Assembly: GCA_038380435.1 (NCBI GenBank)
Contig: JAWZYU010000121.1
Coordinates: 62,001 to 126,000, forward strand
Direction: 5' to 3'
Source: Ryuthela nishihirai
Lineage: Eukaryota > Arthropoda > Arachnida > Araneae > Heptathelidae
DNA length: 64,000 bases
Shown here: piece after piece, positions 12,238 through 22,640 of the stretch
How positions within the stretch are numbered: position 1 is the stretch's first letter
Layout: every line of letters begins with the position of its first letter
Made by a program: the position numbers and the translations under genes
The notes under the pieces: generated by a model
Told to the model about the DNA's origin: nothing
Seen by the model: the letters and a program-made list of their open reading frames with translations, nothing else
Databases searched by the model: none

Positions 12238-13465
12238 GTTGGAACTACCAATGCCAAAGGGACCTAAAACTGCTGCCCAAAGATTAGAATCAGTACCAAG
12301 TCTAGCATTGAAATGACCTAGCACAAGAAAAATACCTCCTTTCTTCACAGAACTCAAAATACCTTGAAATGGGCTGTAAAACATATCCTTCTCATTCTCA
12401 TCAGAGTCCTCTCTGGGGGCATAACAACAGATGACACTCAAGTCTTCAATTTTTGTTTCAAATTTTGCTGTAAGAAATTTTTTTATTGATGCAGTCATAT
12501 CCTAGATGAGCATCATTGGCGTGTCTGCTAAGAAGCAAACTTACACCTGGGAGATTCTTTCCATCCTCCCTGCCTGAAAAGAGAAATTTAAAGTTACTTT
12601 TGAGTATCTCACCTCTACCTGTCCATCTGCTCTCTTGCAAGCCTAGAATATCTAGGTTAATAATGCTGGAATTCCTGAATGAGGACATCAAGAAAATAAC
12701 ATCCTCACATTCCACAAACTAGCAGAGAGAAAATGATTAATAGGATTTTTAAAGAAGCTAGGTTTATTGAGAGAGGTAGGGCCAACAATATTAAACAGCC
12801 CCCTGATCGAAGGCATGTGGCAAAGACCTGTTCCTCCTGCACTAAAGGCTGAAGTCACCAATGCCTGGAGGAACTTCAGGCACCACATTTTCAAGTGGTC
12901 TTTTTGAAGAGTTATGTGGCCTGCCTGAGACACATTATTTCAGTTTAGTATTGACAATGCCGAACTAGCTAAGTGAGGGTTCAGGTACCTGTGGTGGCCT
13001 CTGAGCAGGATTATCTACCAGCTTTCATAAGATATCCCATGCCTCTGTTCACTTAGGGCTGACAACCCAGAAACGAACAGAAAATATAGTGGCAGATTTT
13101 CCCTCAACAGAGGCCCACCAATGCAGCAAGTCCAGGATCCATAATCAAGCTCAAATCCATAAACCAATCCAGTCTAGTGGGTGCTAACGATCAGCACCAG
13201 GCTCTGTGAAGTTGACTACTGCTCAGTAAGGTTGAAAAAAAGAAGTCGCTGTGGTTAATCATGTCAATAACTCACACTGAGTTGGCAGCCTTCACCTTCT
13301 GTTCCCTTCCAAAAAAGAATCTCTTTTGAAAGGTACTAACAGCCTGCAGCAGTAGAAGGTGACGTCAGACATTAGGTGTTAGACATGGATAGTTCTGTGC
13401 ATCATCACTGGGGATTGGTACACAGCTGTCCTTACAGTTTTTGCCTAGCTACCCTTTACAATCCC
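12238..13465 (-). mobile_element. R4: 5' half of the split retrotransposon R2/R4
   Basis: This half begins inside the endonuclease region, with LVLGHFNARLG readable at 12,181-12,498, and continues through VICCYAP, the LGLQESRW piece (12,458-12,715) and the N-terminal leader (12,688-12,933) into the 5' untranslated region. The 5' end resembles that of R5 and R6 (CAGTTTTTGCCTAGCTACC, then target GAATATTGCA). The frames are degraded. About 75-80 bp of the endonuclease segment is missing between R2 and R4, apparently lost when R3 inserted. Confidence 0.8.
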
Positions 13466-14949
13466 GAATATTGCAACAATGTATTAATTGTAGAAATATG
13501 GACTTTTGATGGTGGAATATGAACGTCATGAAGTTTCCTTTGAAAACAATGAAACTTTTAATTAGAAAACTTTTTAGTGTGATTGGTACTGATGAAATAT
13601 TATAATTTGCATTTTTCGAATATTTAATAATTTCAGTATATCTTTACTGGTCACTAAATATGAAAATCACAACTGCAACGAGTTTTACAAATAATACGTA
13701 TAGAACAGAATTTTGAAAAAATTGTGGGAGCGTTTGAGGGATATTCCACTGACAGCAATTATATAGCCACTTTTCCAACAGAGGTGTGGAAAATGCAACT
13801 ACTTCAATTTAAGAATTAAAAGGCGAATACTTTTGTGTTGTATAATGCTAATGAAATATGTTTTGCATTTATTCCCCTCATCTGCTTGCTCAAATTAAAA
13901 CTTTTAATGGAATGAAACATTAGGGAAGGGGAAAACTTCATTCTCTTTGAAATCGAGATACTCATATGTGCCAGAGGTGATATTCGTTTTTCTACTTAAG
14001 GATATTTTTCTTTTTCTATTGGCTATAGAATATAGATATCTCTCTAGAACCTTCTTAGGAATTAAATTTTATGCCAGTGGGTCTTTAAAAATATAGGCTT
14101 GTTTTTTGCCTGGCTTTTAATAATGTAGTTATTTCTTGTGGCTATTTACGAATATAATTTTTTTTTTATAGTGGCTCTTTAATAATATTTCTTTTTCTGG
14201 TGACTTTTTAGGAATATTTTTTGTAGAGACATTTTAAGGATGCAGTTTTCTTGACGGCTATTAGTTAACATTCGTTGACCATCTCTCATTCTAGATGGTG
14301 TGATGGTGTCACATTCCATCAAAGAAGGAAGACAGCAACGGACTTTCCAAGTCCATCACTCTCCGCTTTCTCACCACAGCAGGGTAAGAGGGGGGAGGGG
14401 GAGAATCTAAATGTTTGTACAGTTGCGACTAGAGAGTGCAAATGGCAGATTGCCAGCCTGGCTTGCAATCTGGCACTAGTTAATTGGATTACTAAACAGT
14501 TTTCATCCTCTTTGTTTCAATTTTGTTCATTGTATATATTTTGCTTATTCTTGTGTCTGATTACTTATTTCATTTCTAGGTATATATAGCCAAGTGCTTG
14601 GAACATAAGAAGCTTGCAATATAGATATGATGTAAATTAACACTGATAGAAAGTAGAAAATTACAGAAGTTGAAAAAAATTCCTTTAAACATGCAGTTGA
14701 CACTAATCTACTGTTTGAAATTCTGTACATTCAAAAGAATAAATTCTAAGTGTTTGCACATTTATATTTTCTGTACAGAAAAATATATATGCCTCATTAT
14801 TCATTAAAGTGGAACATATTTTGTGAAATTGACAAAATATCTGTCATGTTTTCAACACTAAAAAGGTGCTTCATGGGCATAAAATATCGTGAATACGACA
14901 CTGAATAAATTAGAATCATAAATTGTTTTACCTGGAACAAAAATATAAT
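13466..14949. other. non-transposon, AT-rich, duplicated segment
   Basis: The first ~430 bases are units of the diverged ~300-bp tandem repeat. From about 14,070 to 14,270 a short degenerate motif close to TGGCTCTTTAAGAATAT recurs every ~40-50 bp. An open frame of 104 codons at 14,275-14,589 has no recognisable domain; its copy at 61,300-61,610 has indels, so I do not call a gene. A sequence resembling a splice donor (CAGGGTAAG near 14,380) and an acceptor-like TTTCATTTCTAG near 14,578 could be remnants of a 5' exon of the zinc-finger gene; this is speculation. Confidence 0.4.
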
Positions 14950-16130
14950 GTTTCTTATTTGTCATAAAGGACTGACAAGAGGGCAAAGAATTGCTTTATA
15001 TTTGTGAAAAATACAAAGTGACATCAGAGTTGGAACTATTAGTGTGAGCAAAACAAACTCTTGTGTGTAGGAAGTTTTTCCAGAAACAAAGATATAAAGA
15101 GCACTTCTGAGATAACATGTAGAAATTTTACAGATGTCATATGTAATGGAGAATATTGATTGAAAAGCAGGTATATTGTAATGCATAGGAAAGTCAAATA
15201 TCGGTGAAATATGCAAAGAAAGTTTCAAAAGCAAGCTTCCGCTCTAATATCAGTATTTTACAAACGCAATACATAAGACAACCAAATCTTCAGAGTCTTC
15301 AATAATAATTTTCAGGCACAGGAAAAGCAGAAAAAAAATTTGGGTATAGAAAGCTTTTCTTAAAATCTTTTATTTTGCACACGATAAGGAGAGGACATAT
15401 ATTAGTGAAATATGAAACAAAAGTTTTGAAAGCAAGCCTGTGACATTTTAATTTTTCTCTTACAAAACAGTCCACATATATGTGAAAAATGGAAAATTTC
15501 ATTTAAAACAAAGCAGAATCTTGAATACCATTTTTAATTTCACAAAAGAAAAGAAAAACTGTCTGCGGTATGTATAATAATAAATTAGCAAACAAAGCTC
15601 ATTTATGGTCTATTATCTCTCACACAGAGGAAAGATGACACATCTCCATTAAATATGTAGAGAAGAATTTACACAAAAAGCTCATCTAAATAATCATTAC
15701 ATCGCACATTTGAGAGAGAAGCTACATCAATGTGAAATATATAACTTGGAATTTGCTGATAAATGGTATCTTAAGGTTCATAAACTGATATGCAAAAATG
15801 GAAAACCACATATTTTAATGTGTAAAAATAGATTTTCAAGTAAAGGATCATTGAAATTTCATTATAGAACAGACACAGAAGTGAAGCCACATATCCCTGA
15901 AATATATAAGATGAAATTTCATATGCAGATTTAAGGACCACGTTCTTACTCTCCCAGGAAAAGTGAGCACATTTTAAAAATTAGTAAATAGGAATCATCA
16001 GAGAAATCTCACTGTAGGTGTTATTTTCTTAAACACAGAAAAAAATTATATGTATGTGAAATATGTAATAAGAAATTTGCATTGAAATCTTCCATTAGGA
16101 AGCATGTTCTGAGACACAGGAGAAAAATAC
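14950..16130 (+). pseudogene. decayed C2H2 zinc-finger units upstream of the array
   Basis: Repeated phrases of the zinc-finger unit can be followed here (ACATATATGTGAAA..., GAAATATGTAATAAGAAATTTGC). 15,710-15,934 translates to two poor fingers (LHQCEIYNLEFADKWYLKVH), and 16,040-16,130 contains YVCEICNKKFALKSSIRKH followed by a frame break. Cysteine and histidine ligands are lost in most units, and stops are common. This looks like the eroded 5' part of the same poly-finger gene. The first few hundred bases (to 15,270) are also present in duplication B. Confidence 0.6.
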
Positions 16131-16718
16131 ATGTATGTGAAATGTAATAAGAAATTTGGACAGATGTCTCAGCTCAGGAGGCATGTTCTGACACACACAG
16201 GTGAAAAACAGCATGTATGTGAAATATGTAATAAGAAATTTCGACAGATGTGTAATCTTAGGAGGCATGTTCTGACACACACAGGGGAAAAACCACATGT
16301 ATGTGAAATATGTAATAAGAAATTTGGACAGATGTCTCATCTTAGGAAGCATTTTCTGACACACACAGGAGAAAAATTGCATGTATGTGAAATATGTAAT
16401 AAGAAATTTCAACAGATATCTTATCTTAGGAGACATGTTCTGATACACACAGGAGAAAAACCGCATGAATGTGAAATATGTAATAAGAAATTTCGACAGA
16501 TGAGTAATCTTAGGAGCCATGTTCTGACACACACTGGGGAAAAACCATATGTATGTGAAATATGTAATAAAAAATTTCAAGACAGGTCTCATCTTAGGAG
16601 GCATGTTCTGGCACACGCAGGGGAAAAACTGCATGTATGTGAAATATGTAACAAGAAATTTGCAAGGATGTCTACTCTTAGGGAACATTTTCTGACACAC
16701 ACAGGAGAAAAACCACAT
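16131..16718 (+). pseudogene. poly-C2H2 zinc-finger gene, part 1 (seven fingers)
   Basis: Seven consecutive fingers of 28 residues follow the pattern C-x2-C-x12-H-x3-H with the classical TGEKPH linker. The helix regions read GQMSQ, RQMCN, GQMSH, QQISY, RQMSN, QDRSH and ARMST. Finger arrays of this type bind DNA in the nucleus. No effector domain is visible next to the array. The first finger lacks its first cysteine in frame because of a 2-bp deletion at about 16,140. The frame is open until it is cut within the linker of the seventh finger by retrotransposon R5; the reading frame resumes at 20,394. Long antisense frames here are by-products of the repeat. With the insertion present, a normal full-length protein cannot be made. 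Confidence 0.85.
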
Positions 16719-19700
16719 CATCATCATCATCATCATCATCCTCAAGCAGCCATGGGCTACGGAGGTCCAACCAGACCACGCAGTTTAATTCTCCAAGCAT
16801 ATCTGTCCTGAGCTACATATGCTGCATCTGGCCACTGCACACCAATTCTAACAAGGTCCTGTTTGACATTGTCAGCCCACCGCATCCTAGGTCTCCCCCT
16901 CCTTCTGAAGCCTCTAGGCACACTGTTCATAACCCTATTCGCCAATCTATAATTATCCATACGGGCAACATGGCCAAACCAGCGGAGTCTCTCTCTGCAC
17001 AATATGCTGCTTAAAGGAGGTTGCAGACTCCTTTGCCTAACCTCATCATTAGTTACAAAGTTAAACCACCTAATACCCAAGATACTGCGTAAGCATCTAG
17101 AATCAAAAGCATCTAGTTTCCTGTTATCCTGTTTACAAAGTGTCCAAGTTTCACTACCATAACTAACCCTAGAAAGAACCAAACTATTATACAGTCTAAT
17201 TTTAGTCTTTAGGTGTATACGCCTATTTCTCCACAATCTCCATAGATTCTTAAAAGTCCCGGCAGCAATACCTATTCGTCTGTTAATCTCATGCCGCACA
17301 TCACCAGTATCAGTTACATAGCTCCCAACAAAATTAAACTGTGACACCTGCTCAAGACTGCAACCATTCAGATTAACTGAATCACAACCTGCCTGACCAA
17401 TTTTCATCACTTTAGTTTTCTCTCTGTTTATAACCAAACCTACTTTACTACCAGTATCATCAAGAGCTCGAATGAAAGAGTTAATCTCATCAACATCATT
17501 TGCCAAAAGGGCTAAATCATCAGCATAATCTAAATCAGAAATTTTCGTATCTCCAGCCCATTTAACGCCAAAATCTTTCCCTCGAAGTGAATTTCGCATA
17601 ACATAATCAACAACCAAACTAAAGAGAAAAGGAGACAAAATGCACCCTTGTCGAACACCAGAAGCAATGCTAAACCAATTGCTACAAGACTTACCAACTC
17701 TCACACATGACTCAGTGTTATTATAGAGAGCTTTCATTATGTTAACTAACTTGTCTGGTATACCATATGATCTCACAATCAACCACAAATTTTGACGATC
17801 AACAGAGTCGAAAGCCTTTTTGAAATCAACAAAGCCAGCAACCAAAGGTTTCTGAAACTCTAAACATTTCTCAAGAATCTGCCTAAGTGAAAATATCTGA
17901 TCCACACATCCCCTACCACTTCTGAATCCACATTGCTCATCACGCAATTGCCTGTCAACCAGATTCTTAATTCTATTAAGCACAATCATGGAAAGAACTT
18001 TACCTGGAACAGAGAGTAGGCTGATACCCCTATAGTTATCACAAGAACTGCGATCACCTTTTTTGAAAATAGGGATAATAATAGCTCTGATAAAATCTTT
18101 AGGAACCATGCCTTTATCATAAAAGTTATTCAAAATTTCAGTCATCCAAGTGATAACCAAAACATTCCCAGCTCTGAGCATTTCTGTAGTAATTTCATCT
18201 ACCCCTGGGGATTTATGAAGTTTCAGTTTAGAGATAGCCAAACTAACTTCAGATTGTGTTATAGGGCCAACATTAAAGCTGTCAATGCATCTATCATCAT
18301 TACAAACAATGGGAGTAGAACTAACCACATTGTTTACAACATCACTGAAATGCTCAGCCCACCTAGCCATGAGAGAATCCTCACCTTCCATAACCTTACC
18401 TTGTTTATCCTTCAATCCCTGTATGCCTGTCCGTTTTCTACCACATAAAACATTAACTATCTGGTACAGCTCTCTGCTGTTGTGCTGCCTAACTGCTTCC
18501 TCAGCTTTGTCAGCCAAGCTATCAAGCCAAAGATTTTTATCAGTAGCTAACTGATCCTTTACACGTTTATTAAGCTCTCTGTAATCTTTTCTATTAGGAC
18601 TAGTAGGGTACTGATTAAGGACATTCCTGCAATTCCATCTTTCTGAAATAAGCTCAAGTGCCTTAGCACTTAAATAATTCTGCCTCCTCTGCTCCTTTTT
18701 CCCTAAAAGAGTACTGTTAGTTTCCAAAAAAGCCTGTTTAAAATGGCCCCATTCTTCCTCAACTTCAGTATTAAGCAAACCATGACCGTCATAATGACTA
18801 CGTAACCTATCATGGTACGCTTTAGCTATAACTGGGTCATTCAGAGCTTCAGTATTAAAGGTAAATTTTTTAACTCTAGCACAACACTTTTTAAGTTTAA
18901 GTTGCAAGACACTTTTAACAAAGTAATGGTCAGATCCAATTTCAGCTCCCCTATATGCCCTGGTATTTCTAACAGAACTAGCCCATTTGCTGTTAATTAA
19001 TATATAATCAATCATATTCCTATGCAGCCCATCAGGTGAAACCCATGTCTATTTATGTATGTCACGGTGTTTGTAATATGTGTTAGTTATTCTGAAACCA
19101 TTGAGTTTACTTACCTGTAGGAGACGTTGCCCATTGCCATTGCAGCTACCAATACCAAAAGGACCTATTACTCCTCCCCAAAGGTCAGAGTCGGTACCAA
19201 CTTTGGCATTGAAGTCACCAAGAACAAGGGTAATATCTCCTTTCTTGACAAAATTCAAAATGTCCTGAAGTTGTCCGTAAAACCTATCCTTCTCATCCTC
19301 ATCAGCAGCCTCAGTGGGGGCATAACAGCATATAACATTCAAGTTTTTAATGCTTGTCTGAAATTTTGCTGTAAGAAACCTTTCATTAATGCACTCATAT
19401 CCTAGAAGAGCATCACTAGCATGTCTGCTGAGCAGCAGACCCACGCCTTGGTGATGCTTTCCATCCTCCCTCCCTGTAAAGAGAAATTTAAAGTTATTTT
19501 TAAGTATCTCACCTTTACCTGTCCATCTGGTCTCTTGCAAGGCTAGAATATCTAGGTTATAGCGCTGGAATTCCTGCATGAGGACATCAAGAGAATAATC
19601 TCTATGTAATGTCCTCACGTTCCTGCAGAAAGAAAATGATTAGTAGGATTTTTAAAGAAATTAGGTTTATTGAGATTGGTAGGGCCAACAATATCAAACA

Positions 19701-20374
19701 GCCCCCTGATCGCAGGCATGGGGCAAAGACCCGTTCCTCCTCCGCTAAAGGCTGAAGTCACCGATGCTGGTAGGAACTTCAGGCACCACCTTTTCAAGTG
19801 GACTTTTTCAAGAGCCACATGGCCTGCCTGAGACGCATTACTCCAGTTTAGGCTTGACGATGCCCAGCTAGCTAAGTAAGGTTCAGGTACCTGCGATGGC
19901 CTCTGATTAGGATTATCCACCAGCTGATATAAGGTGTCCCATGCCTCTGTTCACTTAGAGCTGGCAACCCAGAAGCAAACAGAAAACACAGCGGCAGACT
20001 CTCCCTCAACAGAGGCCCACCAGTACAGCAAGTCCAGGATCCATAATCAAGCTCAAATCCATAAACAAGTCCAGTCTAGTAGGTATAAATGGTCAGCACC
20101 AGGACCCTGTGAAGTTGACCACTCCTCAGCAGGATTGAAAAAAAAGAAAAAAGTGGCCGTAGATGACCAGATCAGCAGGCCATACTGAACTGGCAGCCCT
20201 CCCCTTCCGTTCCCTTCCAAAAGAGAATATCTCTTTTGAAAGGTACTAACGGCCTGCACCACGAGAAGGCAGGGTCGGACATTAGGTGCTAGACCTGGCC
20301 GGTTCTGTGCATCATCACTAGGGATTGGTACACAGCTCTCCTTCCAGTTTACGCCTAGCTACCATTTACAGGCC
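16718..20374 (-). mobile_element. R5: nearly full-length RTE-like retrotransposon in the zinc-finger gene
   Basis: About 3.66 kb, with a CAT-repeat 3' tail at 16,718-16,741 on the + strand and a 5' end at CCATTTACAGGCC (20,374), matching the ends of R6. The left flank GAAAAACCACAT (16,707-16,718) recurs at 20,394-20,406 with one extra A, giving a target-site duplication of about 12 bp. Between the 5' end and the resumed target lies a 19-base near-duplicate of the junction (20,375-20,393), a kind of 5'-junction scar typical of target-primed reverse transcription. The polyprotein is described separately. Confidence 0.9.
16757..19920 (-). pseudogene. R5 endonuclease-reverse transcriptase polyprotein
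   Basis: The longest open part is 752 codons (16,757-19,015). It starts in the endonuclease C-terminus (IDYILIN, SDH at residues 28-30). The reverse transcriptase follows, with GFRSGRGC at about 363-370, FVDFKKAFDS (motif A) at 395-404, SGVRQGCILSPFLF (motif B) at 452-465 and the catalytic YADD at 497-500. The tail has the RERLRWFGHVARM and RGRPRMRW motifs. Upstream, 19,049-19,618 holds the rest of the apurinic-like endonuclease (LALQETRW, LVLGDFNAKVG). Two lesions separate the parts: a TAC-to-TAG stop at 19,049-19,051, and a small deletion with frameshift that removes the tryptophan of the WNVRTL motif near 19,615. The leader frame 19,615-19,920 begins MDNPNQRPSQ. The protein family is that of RTE-like elements and craniofacial development protein 2-like annotations. 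Confidence 0.9.
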
Positions 20375-20393
20375 GAAAACCACAGTATAGGCC

Positions 20394-21683
20394 GAAAAAA
20401 CCACATGTATGTGAAATATGCAATAAGAAATTTGCAAGGTTGTCTACTCTTACGGAGCATTTTCCGATACACACAGGAAAAAAACAGCATGTATGTGAAA
20501 TATGTAATAAGAAATTTGGATATATGTCTCATCTTAGGAAGCATTTTCTGACACACACAGGGGAAAAGCCACATGTATGTGAAACATGTAACAAGAAATT
20601 TGCAAGGATGTCTACTCTTAGGAGGCATGTTCTGACACACACACGGGAAAAACTGCATGTATGTGAAATATGTAATAAGAAATTTGCAAGGATGTCTACT
20701 CTTAGGGAGCATTTTCTGACACACACAGGAGGAAAACCACATGTATGTGAAATACGTAATAAGAAATTTGGAGATATGTCTCATCTTAGGAAGCATTTTC
20801 TGACACACACTGGGGAAAAACCACATGTATGTGAAACATGTAATAAGAAATTTGCAAGGATGTCTACTCTTAGGAGGCATGTTCTGACACACACACGGGA
20901 AAAACCACATGTATGTGAAATATGTAATTAGAAATTTGGAGATATGTCTCATCTTAGGAAGCATTTTCTGACACACACAGGAGAAAAACCACATGCATGT
21001 GAAATATGTAATAAGAAATTTACACAGATGTATAATCTTAGGAGGCATTTTCTGACACACACACAGGAGAAAAAGAGCATGTATGTGAAATATGTAATAA
21101 GAAATTTGCAAGGATGTCTACTCTTAGGGACCATTTTCTGACACACACAGGAGAAAAACCACATGTATGTGAAATATGTAATAAGAAATTTGGAGATATG
21201 TCTCATCTTAGAAAGCATTTTCTGACACACACGGGAGAAAAACCACATGCATGTGAAATATGTAATAAGAAATTTGCTCAGATGTATAATCTTAGGAGGC
21301 ATTTTCTGACACACACAGGAGAAAAAGAGCATGTATGTGAAATATGTAATAAGAAATTTGCAAGGATGTCTACTCTTAGGGACCATTTTCTGACACACAC
21401 AGGAGAAAAACCACATGTATGTGAAATATTTAATAAGAAATTTGGAGATATGTCTCATCTTAGGAAGCATTTTCTGACACACACGGGAGAAAAACCACAT
21501 GCATGTGAAATATGTATTAAGAAATTTGCGCAGATGTATAATCTTAGGAGGCATTTTCTGACACACACAGGAGAAAAAGAGCATGTATGTGAAATATGTA
21601 ATAAGAAATTTGCAAGGATGTCTACTCTTAGGGACCATTTTCTGACACACACAGGAGAAAAACCACATGCATGTGAAATATAA
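20394..21683 (+). pseudogene. poly-C2H2 zinc-finger gene, part 2 (main array)
   Basis: The array continues after R5 with about 15 fingers of 28 residues in three frame blocks. Block one (20,394-20,931) has five whole fingers and ends at an AAG-to-TAG stop at 20,929-20,931; its fourth finger ends with CEIRNKKF and so loses a zinc-ligand cysteine. Block two (20,932 to about 21,060) ends in a +2 change within the CACACACA codons of the THTGEK linker. Block three (about 21,090-21,683) has six whole fingers and ends at a 2-bp deletion. From 20,940 the array is a higher-order repeat of three fingers (helices [24 protein letters not shown]) with a 252-bp period. DNA-contact positions -1, 3 and 6 would be R/T/D, D/H/K and Q/N/R. 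Taken literally it is a pseudogene. Confidence 0.85.
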
Positions 21684-22640
21684 ATAAGAAATTTACACAG
21701 ATATGTAATCTTAAGAAGCATTTTCTGACACACACAGGGGAAAAACCACATGCATGTGAAATATGTAATAAGAAATTTGGAGATATGTCTAATCTTAGGG
21801 AGCATTTTCTGGCACACAGAGGAGAAAAACCACATATATGTGAAATGTGTAATAAGAAATTTCAACATGTCTTCTCTTAGGGGGCATTTCCGAACACACA
21901 CAGGAGAAAACCACATTTATTTGAAATATGTAATAAGAAATTTGCATTCAAATCTACCCTTAGAAAGCATGTTCTGACACGCAGAGTGGAAAAACAGCAT
22001 GTATGTGAAATACCTAATAAGAAATTTTCACAGAGAGCTACCCTTCAAGACCATTTACTTACACACACTGAGTAAAAGCCAATGTATGTGATACATGTAA
22101 TAAGAAATTTACATGCAAAAATCAACTTCAGAAATATTTTCTAACACAGAGGGGAAAACCTATATGTGTGTGATATATGCAATAAGAAATTTGCATGCAA
22201 TTATCAACTTCAGAAGCATTTTCTAACACACACAGTGGAAATCTCATATGTATGTGATATATGTAATAATGAAATTGTAAGTATGTCTAACCTTAGAAGG
22301 CATTTTTTTGATGCACATAGGGGAAAACTACATATATGTGAAATATGTAATAAGAAATTTTGATTGAAATATAAACTTAAGCAACGTTTCCTTACACACA
22401 CAAAGGAAATGCCACATGTATGTGAAATATGTAACAAGAAATTTGGACGTTGCATTGTGGAAAGGCAAAATGTATGTGCTGTATGTAATAAAAAATTTGT
22501 CTCTGTATCTAACCTTAGGAATCATATTCTGTCACACAACACATAAATGTGAAATATGCAACAAGAATTTGCATGCAAATCTACATTTCAGAACTATTAT
22601 CTGACACAGAGGAAAAGCAGCGTGCATATGAAATATGTAA
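21684..22640 (+). pseudogene. zinc-finger array, degenerating 3' units
   Basis: About eleven further units of the same 84-bp type continue, with short in-frame stretches at 21,750-21,977, 22,166-22,363 and 22,364-22,546. Some fingers remain intact (MCDICNKKFACNYQLQKHFLTH). The units diverge progressively, spacing becomes irregular and frames change every one to three fingers. Helices here (ACNYQ, VSMSN, VSVSN) differ from the homogenised core, so these are older units that escaped recent duplication. Confidence 0.75.

Larger units (their letters stand above)
731..15270. repeat. segmental duplication, copy A
   Basis: This stretch matches 49,856-62,233 in the same order and orientation: R1, Tc1 transposase fragment, ~300-bp tandem repeat, R2 interrupted by R3, R4, then about 1.8 kb of non-transposon sequence. 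The match begins inside an arm of the tRNA-bearing foldback element (the part reading CATCTATATGGCAAAT). It ends at about 15,270 after GTATTTTACAAACGCAATACAT. Because internal element junctions such as R2/R3 and R3/R4 are shared, this is one duplicated block and not independent insertion of the same families. The copies differ by many substitutions and by indels of tens to hundreds of bases, so the event is not very recent. Confidence 0.85.

Noticed and set aside
14275..14589. 104-codon + strand frame before the zinc-finger locus
   Set aside because: No domain, and its duplicate near 61,300-61,610 has indels that destroy the frame, so it is not under coding constraint.
16095..16745. Long - strand reading frames opposite the zinc-finger array (also 20,359-21,111, 20,949-21,668 and 21,455-21,916), cysteine- and phenylalanine-rich repeats
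   Set aside because: They are the exact complement of the 84-bp finger unit, which happens to lack stops in that frame; no independent domain and no start context.
17500..19400. Many 60-90 codon + strand frames opposite the retrotransposon genes
   Set aside because: They recur in the same position of every retrotransposon copy, are antisense to the polyprotein, and show no domain.
16131..21683. KRAB, BTB or ZAD domain attached to the zinc fingers
   Set aside because: Neither the upstream 1.2 kb nor the downstream units encode anything like these effector domains; only fingers are seen.
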